Part shown: piece by piece, positions 1 through 6,708 of the stretch
Layout of the letters: each line of letters starts with the position of its first letter
How positions within the stretch are numbered: the first letter of the stretch is position 1
Source of the DNA: Patescibacteria group bacterium
GTDB taxonomy: Bacteria > Patescibacteriota > Minisyncoccia > Phycocordibacterales > Phycocordibacteraceae
Direction of reading: 5' to 3'
Length of the DNA: 12,193 nucleotides
NCBI GenBank assembly: GCA_004296925.1
Contig: SCVI01000044.1
Location: 1 to 12,193, forward strand
Program-made: the position numbers and the translations under genes
Notes under the pieces: model-generated
What the model was told of the DNA's origin: nothing
Databases searched by the model: none
Seen by the model: only the letters and a program-made list of their open reading frames with translations

Positions 1-165
1 GGTCGCGTGGTAAAAGGTATGCGCATGGCCGGAAGAATGGGAAGTGACCGTGTCACCGTTTCAAATCTAAAGGTGGTGCGTATTGATACTGAAAGAAATG
101 AGATTTTCATTTCAGGTGCAATCCCAGGAAGAGCTGGTACGTTAGTTGAAATACGCGCAAAATAA
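1..165 (+). CDS. rplC: 50S ribosomal protein L3, C-terminal part (5' end outside window)
   Basis: The frame is open from base 1 and encodes 54 residues before TAA at 163-165. The stretch GMRMAGRMGSDRVTV at residues 6-20 matches the conserved L3 segment after its central loop, and the closing GAIPGRAGTLVEIR resembles the family's GxxPGxxGxxVxxR ending. L3 binds 23S rRNA early in 50S assembly and its loop reaches toward the peptidyl-transferase centre; that loop lies upstream of the window. rplD starts 3 bases after the stop, which is the canonical S10-operon order. Only the 3' part is present, so full length and start cannot be judged. Confidence 0.96.
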   Translation, partial: GRVVKGMRMAGRMGSDRVTVSNLKVVRIDTERNEIFISGAIPGRAGTLVEIRAK

Positions 166-168
166 TTT

Positions 169-834
169 ATGAAAACACCAATTTACGATATTAAGTCTAA
201 AGCAGTAGGGGAGATAGAACTTCCTGAGAGCATTTTTGGTGCAAAAAGAAACGACGTGCTTTTGAATCAAGTAATTCTTGCTATGCGTGCCAACGCACGA
301 ACTCCAGTCGCGCACACGAAAGGGCGTGGCGAAGTGAGAGGTGGTGGTAAAAAACCATGGAAGCAAAAAGGTACAGGACGCGCACGACACGGCTCAACTC
401 GTTCACCAATTTGGCGAGGAGGAGGTACGACACACGGCCCATTGAAAGAACGCGATTTCTCACAAAAGATAAATAAGAAAACTCGCTCTAAGGCACTTGC
501 TATTGCTCTTTCTGATAAGTTCCGTTCTGGAAAAATGATTTTTGTTAACGAACTTCCTTTCAAATTACCAAAAACAAAAGACGCAAAGGCAGCACTCATC
601 GGACTTTCAAAAGTGAAAGGTTTTGAAGAGCTCGCGGTACGACGAAATAATGCAGCGCTTATTTTGACGGGAGGACACCACCAAGCACTCGTGAAAAGCT
701 TCAACAATATGAGCAATGTGCTTGTAGATGAAGTCCGAAACGCAAACCCCCTCGATATCATGAAGTACCGATATGTCTTGGTTGTCGAACCAGAAGCTTC
801 TGTTAAAGTACTCGCATCACGCATAGAAAAATAA
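169..834 (+). CDS. rplD: 50S ribosomal protein L4
   Basis: 221 residues, slightly longer than the roughly 200 of E. coli L4. The diagnostic feature is the long basic loop at about residues 44-92, containing KPWKQKGTGRARHGSTRSP (62-80) and then IWRGGG. In the ribosome this loop lines the peptide exit tunnel near the macrolide-binding region. The C-terminal half keeps the alpha/beta fold pattern, including VLVDEVRNANPLDIMKY. In many bacteria L4 also represses its own operon by binding the S10 leader; that leader is outside the window. The ATG follows the rplC stop by 3 bases, and only A/T-rich sequence precedes it, with no Shine-Dalgarno sequence. rplW begins 1 base after its stop. Identification is secure. 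Confidence 0.98.
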   Translation: MKTPIYDIKSKAVGEIELPESIFGAKRNDVLLNQVILAMRANARTPVAHTKGRGEVRGGGKKPWKQKGTGRARHGSTRSPIWRGGGTTHGPLKERDFSQKINKKTRSKALAIALSDKFRSGKMIFVNELPFKLPKTKDAKAALIGLSKVKGFEELAVRRNNAALILTGGHHQALVKSFNNMSNVLVDEVRNANPLDIMKYRYVLVVEPEASVKVLASRIEK

Positions 835-835
835 T

Positions 836-1225
836 ATGGCTATTTTCGGATCAAAAAAGAATACAAAGAAAGTTGCACCTGCTTCAAAAGCTACAGCTGT
901 TGCTGTAGCAGAAAAGGGTGACAAAAAAACAGTTGCGACGGTTGAAAGTCTTCACAGTGTACTTATTCGTCCTCGTATTACTGAGAAGGCAGCAAACATG
1001 ACATCGGAAAATGTATATGTCTTTGATATTTCAAAACGTGCTACTAAGAAAGATGTGATGGCGGCAATGAAAGCTTTTTACAAAGTGACGCCGCGAAAAG
1101 TGAATGTTGTGAATACGAAAGGAGCACCGGTACGATTACGAACACGACGCGGTTTTGGTAAGAAACCTTCAATGCGTAAAGCGTATGTATTCTTGAATAA
1201 GGGAGATCATATTCAGCTCGGTTAA
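836..1225 (+). CDS. rplW: 50S ribosomal protein L23 with basic N-terminal extension
   Basis: 129 residues against about 95-100 for typical L23. The conserved domain starts near residue 41 with SVLIRPRITEKA, followed by YVFDISKRATKKDVMAAM (61-78) and the basic segment VRLRTRRGFGKKPSMRKAY. L23 sits at the tunnel exit and is the docking site for trigger factor and SRP. Residues 1-40 are an Ala/Lys/Val-rich, probably disordered extension without recognised domain. The start is the ATG 1 base after the rplD stop; an internal ATG that would give a standard length is not present before residue 55, so the extension is probably translated. The identity is certain; the role of the extension is unknown. 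Confidence 0.97.
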   Translation: MAIFGSKKNTKKVAPASKATAVAVAEKGDKKTVATVESLHSVLIRPRITEKAANMTSENVYVFDISKRATKKDVMAAMKAFYKVTPRKVNVVNTKGAPVRLRTRRGFGKKPSMRKAYVFLNKGDHIQLG

Positions 1226-1239
1226 TTTTTTAAAATAGT

Positions 1240-2100
1240 ATGTCAACACGAAATTACAAAGCACGTACCGCATCAACAAGACACATGAGTGTTGTGCGTT
1301 ATCGTGGCGTCATCACGACAAGAAAGCCATTGAAGTCTCTTACGAAGGGTAAGAAGTCATTTGGTGGGCGAAACTCACAAGGTCGTCTTACGATGCGTCA
1401 CCAAGGAGGTGGACACAAACAGAAAAACCGTATGGTTGACTTCATGTTTGATAAGAGAGATATTCCAGGTCGCGTAGAACACATTGAATATGACCCAACA
1501 CGCACCGGCTTTATTGCCCGCGTTGTGTATCACGATGGTGAGCGCCGTTACATTCTTGCACCAAAGTCTTTGAAGCAAGGTGACAAGGTTATTACTTCAG
1601 AAAAAGCTCCTATCACTCCAGGAAACCGACTTCCATTGAAGAATATTCCTATTGGAACATTTATATACAACATAGAAATTCATAAAGACGGAGGAGCGAA
1701 GTTGAGCCGTTCAGCAGGTAACTACGCAGAACTCATTGCGCTCGATGCAGGCTATGCACAGATAAAACTTCCTTCGACTGAGGTTCGTAAGGTTGTTGAA
1801 ACTGCATGGGCATCTATTGGTGAAGTATCAAACGACTCACATCACCTTGTCATCATTGGTAAGGCAGGACGAAGTCGCCATATGGGTATTCGCCCAACAG
1901 TTCGAGGTACAGCTATGAATCCCGTTGATCATCCACACGGAGGCGGTGAAGGTAGGCAAGGAAGAGGACTCCGCAGAGCAAAGACAATGTGGGGCAAGCC
2001 ATCTGGAAAAGGTCAGAAGACTCGCACTCCAAAGAAATACTCAAATCCATTTATTGTTTCTCGACGCAAAGTGGGAAAGAAGAGAACGAAAGGCTCATAA
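1240..2100 (+). CDS. rplB: 50S ribosomal protein L2
   Basis: 286 residues, close to the usual 270-280. The C-terminal hallmark HPHGGGEGR is at residues 231-239, preceded by MNPVD; its first His corresponds to the conserved His of E. coli L2 (His229) needed for peptidyl-transferase assembly. The N-terminal OB-like region carries GRNSQGRLTMRHQGGGHK (43-60) and the SH3-like region carries NIPIGTFIYNIE. The basic tail KTRTPKKYSNPFIVSRRK is typical. L2 joins the subunits and is required for an active 50S. The ATG follows an A/T-rich 14-base gap after rplW with no Shine-Dalgarno sequence. In the standard operon rpsS should come next; here a terminator-like hairpin and two unrelated genes follow. 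Confidence 0.98.
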   Translation: MSTRNYKARTASTRHMSVVRYRGVITTRKPLKSLTKGKKSFGGRNSQGRLTMRHQGGGHKQKNRMVDFMFDKRDIPGRVEHIEYDPTRTGFIARVVYHDGERRYILAPKSLKQGDKVITSEKAPITPGNRLPLKNIPIGTFIYNIEIHKDGGAKLSRSAGNYAELIALDAGYAQIKLPSTEVRKVVETAWASIGEVSNDSHHLVIIGKAGRSRHMGIRPTVRGTAMNPVDHPHGGGEGRQGRGLRRAKTMWGKPSGKGQKTRTPKKYSNPFIVSRRKVGKKRTKGS

Positions 2101-2136
2101 TAAAAACACTCCGCATTTTGCGGAGTGTTTTTATTA
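2098..2136. terminator. Rho-independent terminator hairpin after rplB, possibly bidirectional
   Basis: A perfect inverted repeat has arms at 2098-2115 and 2119-2136 and a 3-base TTT loop. The GC-rich core pairs CACTCCGCA with TGCGGAGTG. It is flanked by AAAAA on the left and TTTTT on the right, so it reads as an intrinsic terminator on either strand. The left arm begins inside the rplB stop codon. The symmetry and stability are direct observations; termination is inferred. Its position predicts that most transcripts from the S10 promoter stop after rplB, before the foreign-looking cassette. Confidence 0.9.
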
Positions 2137-2167
2137 TGACGAGATTTTTTTGTTGTACACTATATAA

Positions 2168-2836
2168 ATGATTAAGTCGCCGTTTTCATCGGTGTCTCTT
2201 TCGCAACATGGAGCTTTCGTACTCGCGCTCGCTCTTACTATTGGCGTACTTGTCTCTCTTATAGTTCTGTTCCCTGCAGTACGCTCGCTTTTTGAAAAAT
2301 GGATTCCTTCATCTACGAAGACAGAGGTTGTAAGTGATTATATTTTTTCTATCTATGAAAACGAGACCTACGAATGGTATCAATTTTATCAAGGGACAGA
2401 AGTTCGTTCTGTTGATGACTCAGTTCAACAGCCTACATCGAATATTGCGCATCTCTCTAATGGAATGGAGATCTTAATTAATGACGAAGGATTAGTTTGG
2501 CATAATCCGAAAGCTAAACAAAAACTCACGCTTATTGAGCGCCAAGGACTTACTCCAGATATTGCCGCGGTAGCGCCAGATGGCAGTGCTGCGGTACTTT
2601 TTAATCAAGCCACAAATGAATTTGATGTCTTCGCACTTTATGATGGAGGCGCGAGCGTTTCTTATCTCGGATCTTTTGGGGTACCACAACTTCCTACGTA
2701 TTTCAGTGGTGTAGGTTTTGTTTCTCCAACTTTAATTGCCCTACACACCGGCAGACCAAATAATTTTGAAATGTACTCGCTAGAAAATGGCGTAACTTTT
2801 GTATCCTCAATACCATATGTATCTCAGAAAAAATAA
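2168..2836 (+). CDS. Uncharacterised single-pass membrane protein with possible beta-propeller-like outer domain
   Basis: 222 residues; no family is recognised. Residues 15-36 form one strongly hydrophobic helix (GAFVLALALTIGVLVSLIVLF), followed by a short basic/aromatic linker (RSLFEKW). The remaining 180 residues have no further membrane segment and alternate short beta-strand patterns. AAVAPDGSAAVLFNQ and the neighbouring HLSNGMEILINDEG and LIALHTGRPNNFEMYSLENG resemble the PDG/NxxxxxxY strand-turn pattern of WD40/PD40-type blades, but three or four such units would be too few for a closed propeller. It is probably anchored in the membrane with the C-terminal part outside; topology is inferred. 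It lies between the rplB terminator and the large secreted protein, whose start is 7 bases after its stop, so the two are probably co-transcribed. An A/T-rich TATATAA lies directly before the ATG; no good -35 was found. Confidence 0.75.
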   Translation: MIKSPFSSVSLSQHGAFVLALALTIGVLVSLIVLFPAVRSLFEKWIPSSTKTEVVSDYIFSIYENETYEWYQFYQGTEVRSVDDSVQQPTSNIAHLSNGMEILINDEGLVWHNPKAKQKLTLIERQGLTPDIAAVAPDGSAAVLFNQATNEFDVFALYDGGASVSYLGSFGVPQLPTYFSGVGFVSPTLIALHTGRPNNFEMYSLENGVTFVSSIPYVSQKK

Positions 2837-2843
2837 AGACTAT

Positions 2844-5800
2844 ATGAATAGTGCAACGTATAGATGGCAAATTAAAACTTTAATATACAGTTTGATTATT
2901 CTTACTATTCTTGGCATGAGCGCCACTTCAAATGCGTATTCATATCCTAATCCGCCAACAGAAAACGGTGCGATAACGACAGCGAATACGAAATGCACCG
3001 GAAGCTACATAGGTTCTCTTGGTAGCGATGGTAGTGATGCGCCACCCTCGGCTCCTTCTTGGAGCATATTAGCGTGGGGTTTTTTAGATGGTTCATTACT
3101 GCCTAGCAACTATAACAACCCTGGATCATATTGTATTCAGGCAACTCGTTTTTCAAACTCATCAACTTGGAATATCAGTTACGCGCTCTATAGTGGCTCA
3201 GCAACGGCAAGTCAGTCAGGAAGGTATACGTTGACGTATACGAATACCGCTACCCCGCCTACCGCTTCAATCTCACTTTCTCCAAGCACAATTACGAGTG
3301 GAAATTCTTCAGCGCTTACGTGGAGCTCTACCAATGCTTCGACATGCACAGGTACCGGTTTTGCGACAGGCAATAATACCGCAGGCACGGTGTCAGTTTC
3401 ACCGTCGCAAACCAGCAACTATTCAGTAAGCTGCACTGGCGCTGGAGGGACAGTTTCGGCATCGGCAACTCTTACTGTAACGGCTCCGAGTTCATCCCCA
3501 ACTGTATCGTTGACGGCATCTCCTTCCACTATTACCGCCGGGGGCAGTACCACACTTTCATGGACTTCGAGCAACGCTTCATATTGTTCGAGCACTCAAT
3601 TTGACACCATTGGTGCCACATCAGGTTCGGTTACCATTACACCAAACGCTAGTACAAATTATACGGTTACGTGTACCGGTTCTTCGAGTGGTGGTACTGG
3701 CACGTGGCAGTATTATCAAAGTGATTACTCAGATCTATCGTGTCCTGTTTCTTCCAACAATAATGTGTATAGTGCTGTACCAGATTGCCCAGCGAGTCCT
3801 CAAGGTAAATCATGTACATCTCCACCCTCAACCTGCAAAATAAATACCATTGGTCCTGGATGTGGTATTACTACAGAACTTTATTCATGCCAAGTAACAT
3901 CACCTCCACCGAGCGTATCAGGTAGTGCATATGTTACCGCTTCAAATAGTCCTCTTACTGCATCGTGTATGGCGTCTCCCACGAGCGTGTATAAGGAGGA
4001 GACGGTTACTTGGAGCTCATCTGCGTCTGGTGGCGACACACCAGGAACTTCTAAGTGGAAATATCTTGGTGTCGCGAATACCAAGATTTGTACTGGAGGA
4101 AGTAATTCAGCAATGATTCAAGTCCCCGTATGTCCTGACAGCACAGCAGACGGTGTTGGGCCTACTGGGTATGACGACGGATATCGTTGCAAGGTGCATG
4201 GGTATGATGCAAGTGATTGTGATGCAGGTGGACCAACGATATATGGGAATGTTCAGACATTTGAATCACAGGTGACTTCTGGCAGTGCACCTGTCTATTC
4301 GTATTCGTGGAGTGGTACGGACGGATTGTCGGGAATTAGTGCATTAATTTCGAAAACGTACTCAACGACCGGCACGAAGACTGGCTCGGTTACTGTGACC
4401 ACCACGAGCACAACCAATCTCCAAAGCAACAAACAATGCTCCGGTGGTACGTTGATTGACAGTGCTGGTACCACCGAAGATGGCGTTGTATATAGCTCAA
4501 GCGGTGACCGTGCAATGTGTGACAGCATCACTCCAGCTGGAGGATGTTGTAGCACGTATGTAAGAGAAGTCTTGAGTTCGGGAGGACAACCCGTCAACAC
4601 GTATTATCAATGGACATCCTACTCCGGCGCTTCTCTTGTAACCAAGGATTCCTACTCTACCGTTTCAGGAGGTAACACGAACAATCACTATTATTCTGGA
4701 GGTTTCAAAACAAATTCAACATCAACAACAGCAAGTTGCTCCAATTCGGTCGAGGTGAGTGTCGTTTTGTCCGATCTTACCGCGGGCGCTATTTCACCGA
4801 CATCCGCAGTTGCTAATGTTGCAAAAACATTCTCTGCCACAATTACGAACGCCGGTAACCCTGCGACAGGTGGCGAGTTCACTAATCTTTTCCAGCGAGC
4901 CACATCTTCAAGCGGTGCGAACACCGTAGATATTGGTACCGATACATCACCAAACACTTCAGCCAACGGATCTGATATAACCACATTTTCGTACGCGTTC
5001 CCTTCTGCAGGCACGTGGTACATGCGTGCATGTGCCGACAAAAATTCATCTACGGGTTCTGGTATTATCAACGAGTCCAATGAAACAAATAACTGTGGCG
5101 CATGGACTGCGGTGATTGTTTCAAGTCCACCACTTAGCACTTCTTGTGCAGTCACACCTACTTCTGGATACACCAACGACAACATAACGTGGACGGCAAC
5201 ACCTTCGGGAGGCACTGGTTCATATACGTATTCGTGGAGTGGTACAGACGGTCTTTCAGGAACGACGCAGTCGGTTGTGAAGCAATACACATCAACAGGA
5301 ACCAAAACTGGTTCAATTACCGTGACGTCTGGGGCATCTTCAGTCACTCAATCTTGTAGCAACTCCGTATCCATTGCTGCATCCCCAACCGCGCTACTGA
5401 GTGCTAGTCCGAGCTCTATTATTCGAGGAAGTGGTTCTTCCCAGCTCACATGGTCTTCTACGAACGCGACTTCATGCACCAGCACAAAATTTGCTACTGC
5501 TGGCCAAACATCAGGAGCTGTGTCGGTGACGCCAACAAGCACAACCAACTATGATCTTACGTGTACGAATGCATCCAAGAACGCTTATTCATCGGCGACA
5601 GTTACTGTGTATGTAGCTGACTTAACGCTCACCGTGTCTCCTAATACTTCAGTTCGACGAAACAACCCGGCTACTGTTAATTGGTCAGTATCGGGGAGTC
5701 CTGATTCGTGCCTTATTTCTGGTCCTGGACTTTCGTCCACCGCCTTCGCAGGATCGCAAAGTGTGATTGTTGGTCAAGAAAGCACCTACACCTTCTCATG

Positions 5801-5870
5801 TACTGCAGGTGGTATTACGACATCAAAGTCCGTAACAATTAGGTTAACTCCTGCTTTTGAAGAGTTTTAA
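2844..5870 (+). CDS. Large secreted Ig-like / PKD-like / CARDB-like repeat protein
   Basis: 1008 residues from ATG 2844. An upstream in-frame ATG at 2799 overlaps the previous gene and would put 15 charged residues before the signal peptide, so 2844 is preferred. Residues 1-31 look like a Sec signal peptide: basic start, hydrophobic core LIYSLIILTILGM, probable cleavage after SNA. Then follow: a Cys-containing region (32-138); Ig-like modules at about 139-213 and 219-280; a Cys-rich stretch (281-357); a PKD-like module (368-645) split by two inserts; a CARDB-like domain (643-761, ending NESNETNNCG); a second intact PKD-like module (762-847); and Ig-like modules at 847-924 and 926-1008. Each Ig-like unit has a Cys after its SSTNA-type turn and another in a Y-x-x-x-C strand, suggesting a disulfide in an oxidising, extracellular setting. 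There is no LPxTG motif or C-terminal membrane segment, so it may be released or held by partners. An adhesin or surface-layer role is inference. Confidence 0.85.
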   Translation: MNSATYRWQIKTLIYSLIILTILGMSATSNAYSYPNPPTENGAITTANTKCTGSYIGSLGSDGSDAPPSAPSWSILAWGFLDGSLLPSNYNNPGSYCIQATRFSNSSTWNISYALYSGSATASQSGRYTLTYTNTATPPTASISLSPSTITSGNSSALTWSSTNASTCTGTGFATGNNTAGTVSVSPSQTSNYSVSCTGAGGTVSASATLTVTAPSSSPTVSLTASPSTITAGGSTTLSWTSSNASYCSSTQFDTIGATSGSVTITPNASTNYTVTCTGSSSGGTGTWQYYQSDYSDLSCPVSSNNNVYSAVPDCPASPQGKSCTSPPSTCKINTIGPGCGITTELYSCQVTSPPPSVSGSAYVTASNSPLTASCMASPTSVYKEETVTWSSSASGGDTPGTSKWKYLGVANTKICTGGSNSAMIQVPVCPDSTADGVGPTGYDDGYRCKVHGYDASDCDAGGPTIYGNVQTFESQVTSGSAPVYSYSWSGTDGLSGISALISKTYSTTGTKTGSVTVTTTSTTNLQSNKQCSGGTLIDSAGTTEDGVVYSSSGDRAMCDSITPAGGCCSTYVREVLSSGGQPVNTYYQWTSYSGASLVTKDSYSTVSGGNTNNHYYSGGFKTNSTSTTASCSNSVEVSVVLSDLTAGAISPTSAVANVAKTFSATITNAGNPATGGEFTNLFQRATSSSGANTVDIGTDTSPNTSANGSDITTFSYAFPSAGTWYMRACADKNSSTGSGIINESNETNNCGAWTAVIVSSPPLSTSCAVTPTSGYTNDNITWTATPSGGTGSYTYSWSGTDGLSGTTQSVVKQYTSTGTKTGSITVTSGASSVTQSCSNSVSIAASPTALLSASPSSIIRGSGSSQLTWSSTNATSCTSTKFATAGQTSGAVSVTPTSTTNYDLTCTNASKNAYSSATVTVYVADLTLTVSPNTSVRRNNPATVNWSVSGSPDSCLISGPGLSSTAFAGSQSVIVGQESTYTFSCTAGGITTSKSVTIRLTPAFEEF
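4300..5245 (+). repeat. Dispersed intragenic repeat: two copies of a PKD-like module
   Basis: The 19-base string CGTATTCGTGGAGTGGTAC occurs at 4300-4318 and again at 5227-5245. In both copies the protein reads YSWSGTDGLSG and continues TGTKTGS(V/I)TVT. Similarity extends on both sides at protein level (copy 1 about residues 368-645, copy 2 about 762-847), but copy 1 carries two long inserts absent from copy 2. The retained nucleotide identity points to an internal duplication that is recent relative to the other modules. Coordinates span from the first core copy to the second; the sequence between them is not itself repeated. Confidence 0.85.
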
Positions 5871-5891
5871 TGTCTAATTGCAGGCTTTAAA

Positions 5892-5920
5892 TTGACACCG
5901 CGCCCTCTGTCGGGTACTAT
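5892..5920 (+). promoter_or_regulatory. Sigma70-type promoter ahead of rpsS
   Basis: A perfect -35 TTGACA at 5892-5897 is followed by exactly 17 bases and a -10 TACTAT at 5915-5920 (4 of 6 matches to TATAAT). Transcription would start near 5927, leaving a leader of about 28 bases before the rpsS ATG. That leader contains a small GCGC-TCAGT-GCGC hairpin (near 5929-5941) followed by GTTTTTG, which could be a weak attenuator or just a stem. The match is read directly; activity is inferred. The site fits the need to restart ribosomal-protein transcription after the rplB terminator and the inserted cassette. Confidence 0.7.
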
Positions 5921-5954
5921 CAACCCTGCGCTCAGTGCGCGTTTTTGTTATCAC

Positions 5955-6311
5955 ATGGCACGATCACTCAAAAAAGGTCCATACGTATTCCACAAGCTTC
6001 TAAAGAAGATTGAAGGAAAGAAACCTGCCGGAACAGGTCCTATTAAGACATGGGCTCGCGCATCGGAAATAAGCCCTGAAATGGTCGGATTTACATTTTC
6101 AGTACACAATGGAAAGGATTTCTTGGAGGTATTTGTATCTGAAGAAATGGTAGGTCACCGCCTTGGTGAATTTTCTCCAACAACGAAGTTTACGAGACAT
6201 GGAGGTAAAATGCAGAAAGAGCTTGAACAAAAGCGTAAAGAGTCTGAGATTGCGTCTGCACAAGCCGCAAAAGCTCCCGCTGACGCTAAAGGTGCTGCAA
6301 AGAAAAAGTAG
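5955..6311 (+). CDS. rpsS: 30S ribosomal protein S19 with Ala/Lys-rich C-terminal tail
   Basis: 118 residues against about 92 for most S19. The family core is clear: MARSLKKGPYV at the start, PIKTWARASEI (29-39), VHNGKDF (50-56) and MVGHRLGEFSPTTKFTRH (65-82). Residues from about 86 on form a charged helix-like stretch and then an Ala/Lys-rich tail ending GAAKKK, absent from standard S19. S19 lies in the 30S head and contacts the A-site finger of 23S rRNA. The frame could be extended upstream to a TTG at 5892, but ATG 5955 gives the conserved N-terminus and the extension would overlap the promoter, so 5955 is used. rpsS normally follows rplB directly; here 3.85 kb separate them. Confidence 0.97.
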   Translation: MARSLKKGPYVFHKLLKKIEGKKPAGTGPIKTWARASEISPEMVGFTFSVHNGKDFLEVFVSEEMVGHRLGEFSPTTKFTRHGGKMQKELEQKRKESEIASAQAAKAPADAKGAAKKK

Positions 6312-6326
6312 TATTTTGATATTTTT

Positions 6327-6701
6327 ATGAAGGCAAAACTTTCCAACTACAAACAAGCACCTCGAAAAACTCGTCTCGTGACTGAGCTTGTGAAGGGAAG
6401 AACAGTGGCCGACGCTCTTACAGCGCTTAAATTCCTCGATAAGCGAGCAGCTACTCCAATTGCAAAGTTGATTGCATCAGCGGTTGCTAACGCTGAAAAG
6501 CAAGGAGAAGACGCACGTGAGTTGTTTGTGAAGAATATTGCGGTCGACAAAGGGTTGGTTGCTATGCGTTCTATGCCACGAGCATTTGGTCGCTCAGCGC
6601 CAATTCGTCATCGTATGAGCCATGTGAGCGTAACGCTTGGGAAAAAGGTTGCAAAAGTAGCGGCTTCACGCAAAAAGAAAGTAACCGCCAAAGCAAAATA
6701 A
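6327..6701 (+). CDS. rplV: 50S ribosomal protein L22
   Basis: 124 residues, slightly longer than the usual 110-118 because of a Lys-rich tail (VAASRKKKVTAKAK). The core begins at about residue 8 with KQAPRKTRLVTELVKGR, and the beta-hairpin and signature RSMPRAFGRSAPIRHRMSH lie at 81-99. In the assembled 50S this hairpin forms, with L4, the constriction of the peptide exit tunnel and is the region where macrolide-resistance changes occur in other bacteria. It starts 15 bases after rpsS in an A/T-only context (GATATTTTTATG) and ends 7 bases before rpsC. Identification is firm. Confidence 0.97.
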   Translation: MKAKLSNYKQAPRKTRLVTELVKGRTVADALTALKFLDKRAATPIAKLIASAVANAEKQGEDARELFVKNIAVDKGLVAMRSMPRAFGRSAPIRHRMSHVSVTLGKKVAKVAASRKKKVTAKAK

Positions 6702-6708
6702 ATTATTT

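Noticed and set aside
267..824. 185-residue minus-strand open frame opposite rplD
   Set aside because: It lies fully antisense to a certain L4 gene and has low-complexity, non-protein-like composition.
2137..2167. Promoter directly before the membrane-protein gene
   Set aside because: TATATA at 2161-2166 resembles a -10, but it touches the start codon and no -35 is found at the right distance. A promoter must exist if the terminator works, but I cannot point to it.
1925..2171. Two overlapping + strand frames at the 3' end of rplB
   Set aside because: They are out of frame with L2, contain its shadow and run through the terminator. They have no family resemblance.
4691..5347. 218-residue open frame on the minus strand inside the large secreted-protein gene
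   Set aside because: It is a shadow of the low-stop composition of the Ser/Thr-rich gene on the + strand. It has no start context and no recognised motif, and the + strand frame has a signal peptide and clear repeats.
5892..5954. Longer S19 starting at TTG 5892
   Set aside because: The added 21 residues do not match S19, and the TTG is part of the TTGACA element. ATG 5955 gives the conserved MARSLKKGP start.
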